Source of the DNA: an uncultured Alphaproteobacteria bacterium
GTDB taxonomy: Bacteria; Pseudomonadota; Alphaproteobacteria; HIMB59
Assembly (NCBI GenBank): GCA_902575065.1
Contig: CACGPU010000006.1
Location: forward strand, 1-64,000
Length of the DNA stretch: 64,000 nt
Reading direction: 5' to 3'
The notes beneath the pieces were generated by a model. That model was not told the DNA's origin, made no database searches, and saw only the letters and a list, made by a program, of their open reading frames with translations. Below are positions 32,012 to 43,108 of the stretch, piece by piece (position 1 is the first letter of the stretch; every line of letters starts with the position of its first letter). The position numbers and the translations under genes are program-made.

Positions 32012-33399
32012 TTCTCTAGCCCTTTAATTATATCTTCACAAACTTTCTTAGCATCTCCAAATAGCATTAATGTATTGTCTCTGAAAAATAATTCATTTTG
32101 AACACCTGCATATCCACTAGCCATACCTCTTTTAACGAAAAATAATTGACCAGCATTTTCCACATCTAAAATAGGCATACCATAAATGGCACTCGTCTTA
32201 TCAGTTTTTGCAGCTGGGTTAGTTACATCATTAGCACCAATCACAAATGCAACATCAGTCTCAGAGAAATCTCTGTTAATTTCATCAAGTTCTAGGACTT
32301 CATCATAAGGAACATTTGCTTCTGCAAGTAACACGTTCATGTGTCCCGGCATTCTTCCAGCTACAGGATGGATTGCATATCTTACTTCTGCACCTGCTGC
32401 TTTGAGTAAATCACCCATCTCTCTAAGTGCGTGTTGTGCTTGAGCAACAGCCATTCCGTAACCAGGAACAATGATTATTGTTTTGCTATTTTTCATCATA
32501 AAAGCAGCATCAGCAGCGTTACCTTGTTTTGCTTGACGATCATCTTTTACTCCGCCAGCACTAGCTGCTTGTTCACCACCAAATCCTCCAAGTAAAACGT
32601 TTAAGAAAGATCTATTCATTCCCTTGCACATTATGTAACTCAAGATAGCTCCTGACGAACCAACCAGTGCGCCAGTAATAATCAATAAGTTATTAGATAG
32701 AGTGAAACCAATTCCAGCAGCGGCCCATCCGGAATATGAGTTTAACATTGAGACAATAACTGGCATATCTGCTCCTCCAATTGGAACAATTAAAAGTACA
32801 CCGATAACAAATGAGGCAAAAACGATAAGCCAAAATAATTCTTGGTTTTGATCTATGCAAAACTTAACAATTAAAGCAATAATTCCTAAACCCAAAAGTA
32901 AATTAATAAAATGTTGACCTTTGAAAACTAAAGGATTTCCTGAGACAAAACCTTGGAGTTTTCCAAAAGCTATAATAGATCCTGTAAAAGTCACAGCACC
33001 TATTGCAGTTCCAATTGACATTTCTATTAAACTTCCCATCGGAATAGATCCAACAGTACCTATATTAAAGGCACTAGGATTGTAATATGCAGAGGCAGCA
33101 ACAAACACAGCAGCTAATCCTACCAAGCTATGGAAAGCAGCAACTAATTGTGGTAATGCAGTCATTTGAATTTTAACTGCGATTGATGTTCCAATCAAAC
33201 CACCTATTAAAAAAGCTATTCCAATTTCTTTATAGCTAAGTACACCAGGATTTGACAGTGTTGTGACTATTGCTATAGTCATCCCTAAAATTCCTAAAAA
33301 ATTTCCTCTTCTTGCAGTTGAGGGATGTGATAACCCTCTAAGAGAAAGTATAAATAAAACCGATGAAACTAAATATGCTGCAGTTGTTAAAGTTGACAT
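32008..33399 (-). CDS. pntB: NAD(P) transhydrogenase subunit beta
   Basis: A 463-residue inner-membrane protein: about nine helices in the first 270 residues, then the NADP-binding domain III with [40 protein letters not shown] and [13 protein letters not shown]. With PntAA and PntAB it uses the proton gradient to reduce NADP with NADH. Last gene of the pntAA-pntAB-pntB operon, 7 bases after pntAB. Confidence 0.97.
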   Translation of the reverse strand: MSTLTTAAYLVSSVLFILSLRGLSHPSTARRGNFLGILGMTIAIVTTLSNPGVLSYKEIGIAFLIGGLIGTSIAVKIQMTALPQLVAAFHSLVGLAAVFVAASAYYNPSAFNIGTVGSIPMGSLIEMSIGTAIGAVTFTGSIIAFGKLQGFVSGNPLVFKGQHFINLLLGLGIIALIVKFCIDQNQELFWLIVFASFVIGVLLIVPIGGADMPVIVSMLNSYSGWAAAGIGFTLSNNLLIITGALVGSSGAILSYIMCKGMNRSFLNVLLGGFGGEQAASAGGVKDDRQAKQGNAADAAFMMKNSKTIIIVPGYGMAVAQAQHALREMGDLLKAAGAEVRYAIHPVAGRMPGHMNVLLAEANVPYDEVLELDEINRDFSETDVAFVIGANDVTNPAAKTDKTSAIYGMPILDVENAGQLFFVKRGMASGYAGVQNELFFRDNTLMLFGDAKKVCEDIIKGLEN

Positions 33400-33406
33400 T
33401 TTTTAC

Positions 33407-33796
33407 CTATTGTTTCTTTTTAAACATGGAGAGCATTCGATTTGTTACAACGAACCCCCCAAATATGTTAACGGCAGCAAGAGTTACAGCAACTAAACCA
33501 AAATATTTAGAAATGTTACTATCAACAGGACCTGCAGCCAATAAAGCTCCAACAATAATTACGGACGAAATAGCATTTGTGACACCCATTAAAGGACTGT
33601 GTAAAGCAGGGGTAACCGACCAAACTACATAATAACCTACAAAACAAGCCAATACCAAAACAGTTATACCAAAAATAATAAAGTCACTATGGCCTCCAGA
33701 TGTTTCGGCCACACTAGATGCTAACTGGCTTGCTTCATTTGCAATTTGTTGTGCTTTGTATGATAAACTTTCTAATTGATTTGAAATTTCTGACAT
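33407..33796 (-). CDS. pntAB: NAD(P) transhydrogenase subunit alpha part 2
   Basis: A 129-residue membrane part of the alpha subunit, split from PntAA as usual in alphaproteobacteria. An N-terminal helical extension rich in Ala and Gln precedes three to four membrane helices ([40 protein letters not shown] and the following). The [12 protein letters not shown] motif is diagnostic. It starts 12 bases after pntAA. Confidence 0.95.
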   Translation of the reverse strand: MSEISNQLESLSYKAQQIANEASQLASSVAETSGGHSDFIIFGITVLVLACFVGYYVVWSVTPALHSPLMGVTNAISSVIIVGALLAAGPVDSNISKYFGLVAVTLAAVNIFGGFVVTNRMLSMFKKKQ

Positions 33797-33808
33797 AGTA
33801 ACTCCTTT

Positions 33809-34924
33809 TTATTTTATTAAAATCTTTCCAGCTGAGCAAATCATTGTAGCTTTAATAATTTCATCATTTTTATTAATCATAGATTTTTTCTTATCTTCAA
33901 AGTTCATTAATTTTAAAAAGTTAGAAATATTTTTTGAAAAAAGGCTTGAGGCATTATTTGCTACTCTGCCAGGAACGTTGGCATGACCTACAATCTTAAG
34001 ACCATTTTTTGAAACGACTTTTCCAACTTGGCTAAATTCGCAGTTCCCTCCTGACTCTACAGCTAGATCAACAATAACTGAACCATTTTGCATGTTCTCC
34101 AACATTTCTTTTTTCAAAATTAAAGGTGCTTTTCTTCCTGGTATTTGAGCAGTACATATTACAATATCCATTGTCTTTAAAGTTTCTGCCAATAAAGCCT
34201 CTTGTTTTTTTTGGTACTCTGCACTCATTTCTTTTGCATAACCACCCTTCGTTTCAGCATTCTTAGACTCCTCATCCTCAACCATAACAAATTTACCACC
34301 AAGACTCTCAACTTGCTCTTTTGAGGCTATTCTTACGTCTGTAGCAAAAACAATAGCGCCCAATCGTTTAGCAGTTGCTATAGCTTGTAAACCTGCAACA
34401 CCTGCACCTATGACTAAAACATTTGCCGGAGTAACTTTACCAGCGGCAGTCATAAATAATGGTAATACTCTGTTAAATTCTTGAGCAGCATCTATAACCG
34501 CATGATATCCTGCTAAATTTGCTTGAGAAGACAAAATATCCATATCTTGAGCTCGAGTAATTCTTGGAACTAGTTCTAAAGCAAACGCTGATATTTTTTT
34601 AGAATTTAAAATTTTAATACTGTCTTGGTTGTTCTGTATACTGATTTGAGAAATAACTATAGAATTATTTTTTATTAATTTAGATTCATCTGGGGTTGGG
34701 CAATTTATTTTTAAAATAATATCAGAATTTTTAAAAACTTCTTTTGAAGTAGATATAGTCGCTCCAGACTCTTTATAGGATTTATCATTAAAACCTGAAA
34801 GTGAACCTGCCCCCTTTTCAATAAATACTTGGTGACCAGCTTTTACATAGTTTTTTACATCATCAGGAGAAATAGAAACTCTATTCTCAAACTTTTTTTT
34901 TTCTTTAACTGCGCCTATTATCAT
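33809..34924 (-). CDS. pntAA: NAD(P) transhydrogenase subunit alpha part 1
   Basis: A 371-residue soluble NAD-binding domain I. It has the alanine-dehydrogenase-like N-terminal half (ENRVSISPDDVKNYVKAGH), VLVIGAGVAGLQAIATAKRLGA as the nucleotide loop, and AQIPGRKAPLIL. It works with the two membrane subunits encoded immediately downstream. First gene of the operon; an approximately 95-base AT-rich gap separates it from the ABC1-kinase gene. Confidence 0.96.
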   Translation of the reverse strand: MIIGAVKEKKKFENRVSISPDDVKNYVKAGHQVFIEKGAGSLSGFNDKSYKESGATISTSKEVFKNSDIILKINCPTPDESKLIKNNSIVISQISIQNNQDSIKILNSKKISAFALELVPRITRAQDMDILSSQANLAGYHAVIDAAQEFNRVLPLFMTAAGKVTPANVLVIGAGVAGLQAIATAKRLGAIVFATDVRIASKEQVESLGGKFVMVEDEESKNAETKGGYAKEMSAEYQKKQEALLAETLKTMDIVICTAQIPGRKAPLILKKEMLENMQNGSVIVDLAVESGGNCEFSQVGKVVSKNGLKIVGHANVPGRVANNASSLFSKNISNFLKLMNFEDKKKSMINKNDEIIKATMICSAGKILIK

Positions 34925-35020
34925 TAACTTGTTCCTTTTAGAAGGTATGTTGTATATCAGATAAATTTAATTTGTTAAGTCTAAGATTTATAAAATTTAT
35001 TAAACATTTGTTGAAAGTCA

Positions 35021-36349
35021 TCATAAACCGGCAAATTTGAATGCTTTTTTTTGATTGGTTTCAACACTTTTAACTGAAAAATCTTTAATTAAGTCATGAA
35101 AAAGCTTGTACCAATTTATTTCAGCTTTCAAATGAATAAAGATTGACCCCAAACCAACCGCTGCTCGATCCATAAATACAAACTCTCTTGGAGGCTTAAC
35201 TCCTCCATATTTTTTGAGCTCTTTATGGACTTCGCTAGCTATTTTAGCTCCATAAATACCACTATCTGAGTCTTGTATTTTTCGAACCTCATTTTTTAAG
35301 ATTGGATCATACAAGAATAAAGCCCATTTATTTAAAACATTCATTAATTTATCATCAATGTCTTTAAACCCCCATACTTGATAAGCAGTTTTTATCTTTT
35401 TATTGTCTTTTTCTTTTAGAGCGAAATAAAGGTCTATTACGCCCTTTACAAACTTAGGTGGAAATATTCTTACACAGCCATAATCAAATAGATTTATATT
35501 ATTTTTATTATCTACTGAGTAATTACCTAAGTGTGGATCTCCATGAATTATACCGTATTTATAAAAGGGTAAGTACCATGCCATGAATAATTTTTTTGCT
35601 AATTCATTTCTAGTTTTTTGTGGTGCATTTTTATATTCAATTAATTTTTTACCGTTAAGAAATTCCATCACTAAAAGCCTGTTTGTAGATATTTTTTCGT
35701 AAACATTTGGAATTTTGATATAAGAGTTATTTTTATGAATAAATTTAAAAATTTTTAAATGTTTGTTTTCTAAACTATAATTTAATTCTTCTTTAAGTCT
35801 TGCTTCTATTTCTTTATAGATCTCTCTAATTTGTATTGATTTATTATAACTAGAGTAAATTTTAAATATTATTTTTAATTGGTTTAAGTCAGCCTCTACT
35901 GCTGATGACATATCAGGATATTGGAGCTTACACGCAACATAATCATTGGTTTTCAATTTGGCCTTGTGAACCTGACCTAAAGAGGCAGCAAAACTTGCCT
36001 CTTGATTGAATTCTTTGAAGTTATTTTGCCAATTTTCACCTAATTCAGCTTTCATTCTTCTTTTTACAAACACCCAAGACATTGGAGGTGCATTTGACTG
36101 TAATTCAGCTAATTTTCTAGCATACTCTTCAGGCAGTAAATCAGGAATAGTAGCGCTTAGTTGTGCCACCTTCATCAAAGGTCCTTTTAAATTACCTAAA
36201 ATCTCTGTAATTTGAGCCGCATACTTTTGATCACTTAAATCAAAATTTAAATATTTTTTACCTGCAAATTTCGTAGCTAAAGAAGTCATGGAAGTTGTGA
36301 CTTTTGAGTACCTTTTTACTCTTGATACTAAATTATTTTCTTCTTTCAT
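35021..36349 (-). CDS. ABC1/UbiB-family atypical kinase-like protein
   Basis: A 442-residue member of the ABC1 (ADCK/UbiB) family. The diagnostic N-terminal KxGQ-type region is GPLMKVAQLSATIPDLLPEEY with a Q/L variation; FAASLGQVHKAKL carries the nucleotide-binding loop, and HGDPHLGNYSV plus NINLFDYGCVRIFP supply catalytic-loop and metal-binding residues. Relatives help ubiquinone biosynthesis or lipid handling; this soluble shorter form lacks the C-terminal membrane helices of UbiB. It lies 6 bases downstream of pepF in the same direction. Confidence 0.86.
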   Translation of the reverse strand: MKEENNLVSRVKRYSKVTTSMTSLATKFAGKKYLNFDLSDQKYAAQITEILGNLKGPLMKVAQLSATIPDLLPEEYARKLAELQSNAPPMSWVFVKRRMKAELGENWQNNFKEFNQEASFAASLGQVHKAKLKTNDYVACKLQYPDMSSAVEADLNQLKIIFKIYSSYNKSIQIREIYKEIEARLKEELNYSLENKHLKIFKFIHKNNSYIKIPNVYEKISTNRLLVMEFLNGKKLIEYKNAPQKTRNELAKKLFMAWYLPFYKYGIIHGDPHLGNYSVDNKNNINLFDYGCVRIFPPKFVKGVIDLYFALKEKDNKKIKTAYQVWGFKDIDDKLMNVLNKWALFLYDPILKNEVRKIQDSDSGIYGAKIASEVHKELKKYGGVKPPREFVFMDRAAVGLGSIFIHLKAEINWYKLFHDLIKDFSVKSVETNQKKAFKFAGL

Positions 36350-36355
36350 TTTAAA

Positions 36356-38107
36356 CTAAAGACTTTTTTCAAACTCATCTATTAGACCTGAAATCATTGA
36401 GAGGCCTTTTTCCCAACTATTTTTTTGTTTTAGATCAACATTAAATGGTTTTAAAACTTCACTATAGTGTTTCGAGCCACCACTTTTTAAAAGACTAATG
36501 TAACTTTCCTTAAAATTTGGAAGGCCCTCATCATAAAGTTGAATTAAAATGTTTACTAAACAATCTCCAAAAGCATAAGCATATACATAAAAGGGAGTAT
36601 GAATAAAATGAGGTATGTATGTCCAAAAATATCTATATCCATCTGTTAATTCAATATTAGGCCCAAGACTTTCTAATTGTGTTTTCATCCAAAAATCACA
36701 AAGTTGATCAGATGATAACTCTCCTTTTTTTCTCTCATTGTGAACTAACTTTTCAAATTCAAAAAATGATATTTGCCTGATAACAGTGTTAATCATATCT
36801 TCTATTTTTGATGCTAAAAGGTATTTTCTGGCATTCTTATCACTTTCTTCAAGTAGTGTTCGAAAAGTCATCATCTCTCCAAAAACACTTGCTGTCTCTG
36901 CTAAAGTAAGAGGAGTGCTGGATAACAACAAACCTTGTTTTGCAGACAAATATTGGTGACACCCATGTCCAAGTTCATGAGCTAATGTCATTACATCTCT
37001 GGTTTTACCGTGGAAATTTGTCAAAATGTAAGGGTGTATTGAAGGAATTGTAGATGCTGCAAATGCACCTGGAGATTTACCTGATTTTAATTCTGCATCA
37101 ATCCAACTGTTATTAAAAAATAATAATACAATATCTTTAAAACTTTTATCAAAGTTAGCATATGAGCGTATTACAATATCTTTTGCCTCAGACCAATTTA
37201 TCTTTTTATTAGGAGAGTCAGGATAAGGCGCATTTCTATCCCAATAATTAAGTTTTTCTTGATTAAAAAGTTTGGCCTTAATTTTATAGTATCGATGTGA
37301 AATATTCTTGTAATTGGAAGTGACACTTTCAGTTAGTGCCTCGACAACTTCATTCTCAACATTGTTAGCTAAATTTCTTGAGTCTGTTGGAGATTTGTAT
37401 TTTCTCCACTTATCATTAGTAATTTTATCTTTTGCGAGAGTGTTTGTAATAAAAGAAAAAGTTTTTACATTCGATTTAAAAACATCTTCAATACTTTTTG
37501 CTGCTTTTTTTCTTGTAGTTGCTTTATGATCAGATAATAAATTTAAAGCTTCTGAACTATTTAGATCTTTATCATCGATTTTAAATTTTAAATCATTTAT
37601 TTGTTCTTCAAAGAATCTTACCCATGAAGAGTTAGAGGTTAAATTCTTATCAAGGAAAATCATCTCGCTCTTTTCATCAAGTTGATGTTGTTTATATCTA
37701 CGTATATTAGTTAACCAATTTTTATATTTGCCAGCATTTGATATAAATTTTTCAAAATCTTGGTCACTTGTAGCATTTATTTCGTTTGTAAAAAAAATCA
37801 AGTTTGAAGATATCTCTGTAAGTTTTTCATTTATACCTTGATAGAATTTAACGGTTTCTTGGTCGTTCATATTTGTTGCGTACATCAAAAAAGCAAAATT
37901 TCCAAGCTTGTCACCAAGTTCATTACCGTCCTCATATTCTTTTATGATGCTTTCGAGGTTTTGAGCTTGAATAACTAATTGACCTTTATATTTTTTGTTA
38001 AAAGATTTAGAAAAATTTCTATATTTTTCGATATCAATATCAATTCCTTCATCTTTTATAGAAGAGTAAAAATCTCCTAAATTCCAGTTCGGCAATTTCT
38101 CGGTCAT
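36356..38107 (-). CDS. pepF: oligoendopeptidase F (M3 metallopeptidase)
   Basis: A 583-residue cytoplasmic zinc peptidase that degrades oligopeptides. The zinc site is LAHELGHGCHQYLS (HExxH, about residue 380) with the third ligand in LAETASVFGEMMTFR. Overall length and the order of helical upper and lower domains match M3B oligoendopeptidase F. Its ATG follows five bases after the DUF1244 gene's stop, and the ABC1-like gene follows it, so the three probably form a transcript. Confidence 0.94.
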   Translation of the reverse strand: MTEKLPNWNLGDFYSSIKDEGIDIDIEKYRNFSKSFNKKYKGQLVIQAQNLESIIKEYEDGNELGDKLGNFAFLMYATNMNDQETVKFYQGINEKLTEISSNLIFFTNEINATSDQDFEKFISNAGKYKNWLTNIRRYKQHQLDEKSEMIFLDKNLTSNSSWVRFFEEQINDLKFKIDDKDLNSSEALNLLSDHKATTRKKAAKSIEDVFKSNVKTFSFITNTLAKDKITNDKWRKYKSPTDSRNLANNVENEVVEALTESVTSNYKNISHRYYKIKAKLFNQEKLNYWDRNAPYPDSPNKKINWSEAKDIVIRSYANFDKSFKDIVLLFFNNSWIDAELKSGKSPGAFAASTIPSIHPYILTNFHGKTRDVMTLAHELGHGCHQYLSAKQGLLLSSTPLTLAETASVFGEMMTFRTLLEESDKNARKYLLASKIEDMINTVIRQISFFEFEKLVHNERKKGELSSDQLCDFWMKTQLESLGPNIELTDGYRYFWTYIPHFIHTPFYVYAYAFGDCLVNILIQLYDEGLPNFKESYISLLKSGGSKHYSEVLKPFNVDLKQKNSWEKGLSMISGLIDEFEKSL

Positions 38108-38112
38108 CTAAG

Positions 38113-38406
38113 CTATTTTTTTTTAAATTGTTCTATTTGTTCTTTTGTTGCCTCTGATTGGTATTTACTTTTCCACTCAGAGTAAGACATTCCATAAATA
38201 ATCTTTCTTGATTCCTCATAGTCTAGATCATAGTTTTCCTCTTTTGCATATTTTACATACCATTTTGATAAACAATTTCTGCAAAACCCACTAAGATTCA
38301 TCAGGTCAATATTTTGTACATCAGTCCTATCTCTTAAATGATTAATTAAATGATCAAGCACGTTAGCTTTAATTTTGTACTCTTGTTCTTTTGATATTTT
38401 ACTCAT
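38113..38406 (-). CDS. DUF1244 protein
   Basis: A 97-residue protein with the DUF1244 core LSGFCRNCLSKWYVKYAKE and YEESRKIIYGMSYSEWKSKYQ. The domain is common in alphaproteobacteria. The GFCRNC pair of cysteines is conserved but the function is unknown. Heads a leftward unit with pepF. Divergent from pyruvate kinase, 47 bases away. Confidence 0.92.
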   Translation of the reverse strand: MSKISKEQEYKIKANVLDHLINHLRDRTDVQNIDLMNLSGFCRNCLSKWYVKYAKEENYDLDYEESRKIIYGMSYSEWKSKYQSEATKEQIEQFKKK

Positions 38407-38453
38407 GGTAATTTACTAATATCATGTTATTTATTAATTTCTAAACAAATCAA

Positions 38454-39890
38454 ATGAAACTAAGAAACCGTAAAGCCAAAATTGTTGCAACTTTAGGACC
38501 AGCCTGTGAGACAGAAAAAGCTATTGAAAAATTATTTTTATCTGGTGCTGACGTATTTCGCCTAAATTTTAGTCATGGTGACCATGAGGATCACAAAAAA
38601 AAAGTTAAAATTATTCGCAATTTAGAAAAAAAACATAATCGTTATATTTGTATTTTAGGTGACTTGCAGGGTCCCAAATTCAGAGTTGGTAGATTTCTAA
38701 ATATCAAAGAACAACTAAAAAAAAACCAAATATTTACTTTTGATCAAAATAAAAAAGATGGTGATAGTTCTCGAGTCAACTTGCCTCATAAAGAAATTTT
38801 CAAATCTATAGCAATAGGGCAAAGGCTGTTAGTAAATGATGGTAAGGTAAGGTTAAAAGTAAAATCAAAATCTTCTTCTGCAATTAAATGTGTTGTAACA
38901 GATGGTGGAGAAATTTCTAATAACAAAGGGTTAAATATTCCAGATACAAAACTTGATTTAAAAATAATTACTCCAAAAGATAAAAAAGATTTAGAGCTAG
39001 CCATTAAACTTGATGTTGATTGGATTGCTCTTTCATTTATTCAAACTACAAAAGATTTATTAACAGCAAAAAAACTTATTCCTTCAAAATTTAAAGTAAT
39101 GGTTAAAGTAGAAAAACCGTCTGCTATGGAAGAAATTGAGTCGATAACTGAAAATTCTGATGGAATTATGGTTGCTAGAGGAGATCTAGGTGTAGAGACT
39201 AATCCGGAAGATGTGCCAATTCATCAAAGAACTATGGTAGCTGCATGTAGAAAATTTGGAAAGCCGTGTATTGTTGCAACCCAAATGCTCGAGAGTATGA
39301 TTGACTCACCTACTCCAACAAGAGCAGAGGCCTCTGATGTTGCCACAGCAGTATTTCAAGGGGTAGATGCTGTAATGTTATCTGCGGAGTCAGCTGCTGG
39401 TAATTATCCTAAAGAGTCTGTAGAAATGATGGATAAAATAATTAAACGTGTTGAAAATGATCCTAAATATTTAGCTAATATTCAAAATTACAATTTGAAT
39501 GTTGTAAAAACATCTACAGAGGCTATTGCTACTGCAGCACTTGAAGTAGCTACCATTGCTGAATGCAATTGTATCGCAACATTTTCTCAATCAGGAAGAT
39601 CTGTTTTAAGAGTCGCAAGGATGAGGCCTGATGTGACATTAATAGGATTAACAACAAATAAAAAAGTTGCTCGTCAAAATGCATTAACTTGGGGTACTTT
39701 TATGGATGTTGTGGATGAAATTTCATCGTCAACTGAGATGGTTGACCGTGCCTGTAAAATAGCAAAAGTAAGAAAAATTCTAAAACACGGTGAAAAAATA
39801 ATAATCACAGCTGGAGTACCTTTTGGAAAAGTTGGAAATACTAATATTCTTCGAATAGCTAAGATTATTTCAAATAGTAAATTAACTTAA
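38454..39890 (+). CDS. pyk: pyruvate kinase
   Basis: A 478-residue glycolytic enzyme (PEP + ADP to pyruvate + ATP). Signature parts are KIVATLGPAC at the N terminus, DVFRLNFSHGDHEDH, the active-site MVKVEKPSAMEEI (catalytic Lys-Glu), GIMVARGDLGVE and VATQMLESM. The C-terminal allosteric domain is present with TFSQSGRSVLRVAR. Its tail overlaps the convergent aspartate aminotransferase by 9 bases. Confidence 0.97.
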   Translation: MKLRNRKAKIVATLGPACETEKAIEKLFLSGADVFRLNFSHGDHEDHKKKVKIIRNLEKKHNRYICILGDLQGPKFRVGRFLNIKEQLKKNQIFTFDQNKKDGDSSRVNLPHKEIFKSIAIGQRLLVNDGKVRLKVKSKSSSAIKCVVTDGGEISNNKGLNIPDTKLDLKIITPKDKKDLELAIKLDVDWIALSFIQTTKDLLTAKKLIPSKFKVMVKVEKPSAMEEIESITENSDGIMVARGDLGVETNPEDVPIHQRTMVAACRKFGKPCIVATQMLESMIDSPTPTRAEASDVATAVFQGVDAVMLSAESAAGNYPKESVEMMDKIIKRVENDPKYLANIQNYNLNVVKTSTEAIATAALEVATIAECNCIATFSQSGRSVLRVARMRPDVTLIGLTTNKKVARQNALTWGTFMDVVDEISSSTEMVDRACKIAKVRKILKHGEKIIITAGVPFGKVGNTNILRIAKIISNSKLT

Positions 39891-41078
39891 TTTAGAACAA
39901 GCAGATTTAATTCTTTGGCAAGCATCCTCTAATATTGAGTCAGAAGTTGCATAAGAAATTCTAAAGAAACCCTCTAATCCAAATGCAGAACCTTGCACAC
40001 CTGCAACACCCACCTCTTCAAGAAGATAATCCATAAAGTCACCATCAGTTAAAAGTTTTTTACCAGACTCCGTTGTCTTACCTAAAACATCTTTACATGA
40101 AGCAAAAACATAAAAAGCACCCTCTGGAGTTCTGCAAGACAATCCAGGTGTTTCATTTAAATGTTCTACGACTAAATTACGTCTTCTAAGAAAAGATTCA
40201 TTGTTAGACAAGATAAAACTTTGATCTCCATTTAATGCCTCAACAGAGGCTGCCATTGATATTGATGCTGTTGAAGAAACATTTTGTGATTGAACTTTGT
40301 TCATTGCACTGATAAGACTGATTGGACCTGCTGCATAGCCTACTCTCCAACCTGTCATGCAATAAGACTTGGATAATCCATTCATCGTCAATGTTCTTTC
40401 TTTTAAAAATGGGCAGACTTCAGCTATTGTTTTGAACTCATTTGTGTCGTAAACGATCTTTTCATAAATATCATCTGATAAAATAAAAATATTTTCATAA
40501 TTTTTAAGAACATCTCCGATAGCTACCAATTCCTCTTTGGTATACATAGATCCAGTCGGGTTACTTGGGCTATTAAGCATCAACCATTTTGTTTTTGAAG
40601 ATATATTTTTTTCTAAATCCTCAGGTGTAATCTTAAAACCATTTTGCTCACCGCACTCTACAATTATAGGTTTTCCATCATTTAAAATTACAATGTCGGG
40701 GTAACTCACCCAATATGGAGCGGGGATAATAACTTCATCACCTTGATTAATTGTTGCTGAAAAAGCATTATAAATTATGTGCTTTCCACCAACTCCAACT
40801 GTAATATTACTAAGTTCATAATCTAAGTTATTATCTCTTTGAAATTTTTTTTGAATTGCAACCTGCAAGTCTGGAGTTCCTTTACCTGGTACATACTTTG
40901 TAAAACCCTTATTTATGGCATCTATTGCTGCGCTTTTGATATGATCAGGTGTATCAAAATCTGGTTCTCCAGCTGCTAAAACAATCACATCCTTACCTGC
41001 CCTTTTAAGTTCCTGGGCCTTCATATTGGTGGCTATTGTCAAAGATGGTTTTATGTTGTTAACTCTATTAGAAATCAT
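39882..41078 (-). CDS. aspC: pyridoxal-phosphate aminotransferase, aspartate aminotransferase type
   Basis: A 398-residue class I aminotransferase of the alphaproteobacterial/Thermus AspAT (Ib) type. It carries LAAGEPDFDTPDHI, NSPSNPTGSMYTKEEL, the Asp of LSDDIYEKIVYD, and the PLP-binding lysine in MNGLSKSYCMTGWRVGYA. It interconverts aspartate and oxaloacetate and may also act as an arogenate/prephenate aminotransferase, as Ib members can. Divergent from uvrB, 47 bases away. Confidence 0.92.
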   Translation of the reverse strand: MISNRVNNIKPSLTIATNMKAQELKRAGKDVIVLAAGEPDFDTPDHIKSAAIDAINKGFTKYVPGKGTPDLQVAIQKKFQRDNNLDYELSNITVGVGGKHIIYNAFSATINQGDEVIIPAPYWVSYPDIVILNDGKPIIVECGEQNGFKITPEDLEKNISSKTKWLMLNSPSNPTGSMYTKEELVAIGDVLKNYENIFILSDDIYEKIVYDTNEFKTIAEVCPFLKERTLTMNGLSKSYCMTGWRVGYAAGPISLISAMNKVQSQNVSSTASISMAASVEALNGDQSFILSNNESFLRRRNLVVEHLNETPGLSCRTPEGAFYVFASCKDVLGKTTESGKKLLTDGDFMDYLLEEVGVAGVQGSAFGLEGFFRISYATSDSILEDACQRIKSACSKLS

Positions 41079-41125
41079 TTTTTTTATTTAGTTATCTATA
41101 AACTTATTTATAAATTTCTACAAGT

Positions 41126-43108
41126 ATGCCGTTTAAAATAGTAAGTGAAAATAAACCAAAAGGAGATCAGCCTCAAGCAATTAAAAAATTGATTGATGGT
41201 TTAGAAAAGAGAAAACAAAGCCAAGTATTATTGGGTGTAACCGGCTCTGGAAAAACTTTTACAATTGCAAATGTTATTGAAAAATATAACAGACCAACAT
41301 TGATTATGGCTCCCAATAAGACTTTGGCTGCGCAATTGTATGAAGAGCTAAAAGTATTGTTTCCTAATAATGCAGTTGAGTATTTTGTGAGTTATTATGA
41401 TTATTATCAACCGGAGGCTTATGTACCTCGATCAGATACATTTATAGAAAAAGAATCCTCTATAAATGAACAAATAGATCGTTTTAGACACTCAGCAACT
41501 AGATCATTAGTAGAGAGAGAAGATGTAATTATTGTAGCAAGTGTTTCATGTATTTACGGTATTGGGTCTGTTGACTCTTACTCTAAAATGACTTTAGAAA
41601 TAAAAAAAGGACAAAACATTAATTTAATGGAGTTCCTAAGAGAGTTAGTAGAGTTACAGTATAAAAGAAATAATATTGATTTTAGAAGAGGTATGTTTCG
41701 AGTAACTGGAGATCGAGTTGATGTTTTTCCTGCGCATTTAGAAGATATAGCTTGGAGGATAAGTTTTTTTGGAGACGAAGTGGAAGATATTAAAGAATTT
41801 GATCCTCTCACAGGTGAATTCATTCAAAGCTTCGAAGAAGTAAAAATCTTTGCAAATAGTCATTACATTACTCCAAAACCACGACTAGAGAACGCTATTA
41901 AAGAAATTAAGAAAGATTTAAAAATAAGACTAGAAGAGTTTGATAAGGAAAAAAAGTTACTTGAATTTCAAAGATTAAAAGAGAGAACTAATTTTGATTT
42001 GGAAATGATACAGGCAACGGGAACATGTTCAGGAATTGAGAATTATTCGAGATATTTAAGTGGAAGACAACCTGGTGAAGCACCACCAACTCTATACGAG
42101 TTTATTCCGGACAACTCACTTCTCATTATTGATGAGTCTCATGTATCTGTACCTCAAATAAATGGGATGTATAAAGGTGACCGATCTAGAAAAAAAACTT
42201 TATCGGATTATGGATTTAGACTTCCTTCTGCATTGGATAATCGACCTTTAACTTTTGAAGAATGGAATATGATGCGTCCCCCAACTATTTTTTTATCTGC
42301 AACTCCTGGACCGTGGGAATTGAATGAAGTCGAAAATGAGTATGTTGAACAAATTATACGACCCACAGGTCTAATTGATCCTGAATGTGTGATCAAAACA
42401 ACTGTCAATCAAGTGGAAGATTTGATGGGTGAAATTAAAACAACACTCAATAACAAAAATAGAGTATTGATTACAACTCTTACAAAAAAAAATGCTGAGG
42501 ACTTAACCAATTACTTTAAAGAACATAATTTAAAGGCTGAATATATGCATTCTGATGTTGAGACTATTGATAGAATAAAACTTATTCGCTCTTTAAGAAT
42601 TGGGGAGATCGATATTTTAATTGGCATTAATTTACTCAGAGAAGGACTAGATATTCCTGAGTGTGGTTTAGTAGCCATCCTTGACGCTGACAAAGAGGGT
42701 TATTTAAGGTCAAAAACTAGTTTGGTCCAAACTATAGGTCGTGCAGCCAGAAATATAGATGGAAAGGTGATTTTGTATGCAGATGTGATAACTAAAAGTA
42801 TTAAAGCAGCTCTTGAGGAGACAAAATACAGAAAAAATAAACAAATTGAATTTAATAAGAAAAATAACATTACTCCACAATCAGTGAAAAGAAATATTGG
42901 TGAAATTATCGAGAGCATCTATGAAAAAGATAGCTATACTGTGGGTACATCTGAAATTGATAAATTGAGTCCTAATAAATTTGAAAAGCATGTTCAAAAA
43001 TTAGAGAAAAAAATGTTATCTGCAGCTGAAAATTTAGATTTTGAGAAAGCTGCAATGTTCAGAGATGAGATAAGGAAACTTAAAAAAGATCAAATGGGTG
43101 TGAATTGA
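41126..43108 (+). CDS. uvrB: excinuclease ABC subunit B
   Basis: A 660-residue DNA-repair helicase-like protein. It carries Walker [16 protein letters not shown], the beta-hairpin [20 protein letters not shown] that inserts between strands, Walker [14 protein letters not shown], and helicase motifs TIGRAARN. The C-terminal UVR domain is [17 protein letters not shown]. It loads UvrC (encoded at 53478-55280) on damage. Full length. The next gene starts inside its stop codon region. Confidence 0.98.
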   Translation: MPFKIVSENKPKGDQPQAIKKLIDGLEKRKQSQVLLGVTGSGKTFTIANVIEKYNRPTLIMAPNKTLAAQLYEELKVLFPNNAVEYFVSYYDYYQPEAYVPRSDTFIEKESSINEQIDRFRHSATRSLVEREDVIIVASVSCIYGIGSVDSYSKMTLEIKKGQNINLMEFLRELVELQYKRNNIDFRRGMFRVTGDRVDVFPAHLEDIAWRISFFGDEVEDIKEFDPLTGEFIQSFEEVKIFANSHYITPKPRLENAIKEIKKDLKIRLEEFDKEKKLLEFQRLKERTNFDLEMIQATGTCSGIENYSRYLSGRQPGEAPPTLYEFIPDNSLLIIDESHVSVPQINGMYKGDRSRKKTLSDYGFRLPSALDNRPLTFEEWNMMRPPTIFLSATPGPWELNEVENEYVEQIIRPTGLIDPECVIKTTVNQVEDLMGEIKTTLNNKNRVLITTLTKKNAEDLTNYFKEHNLKAEYMHSDVETIDRIKLIRSLRIGEIDILIGINLLREGLDIPECGLVAILDADKEGYLRSKTSLVQTIGRAARNIDGKVILYADVITKSIKAALEETKYRKNKQIEFNKKNNITPQSVKRNIGEIIESIYEKDSYTVGTSEIDKLSPNKFEKHVQKLEKKMLSAAENLDFEKAAMFRDEIRKLKKDQMGVN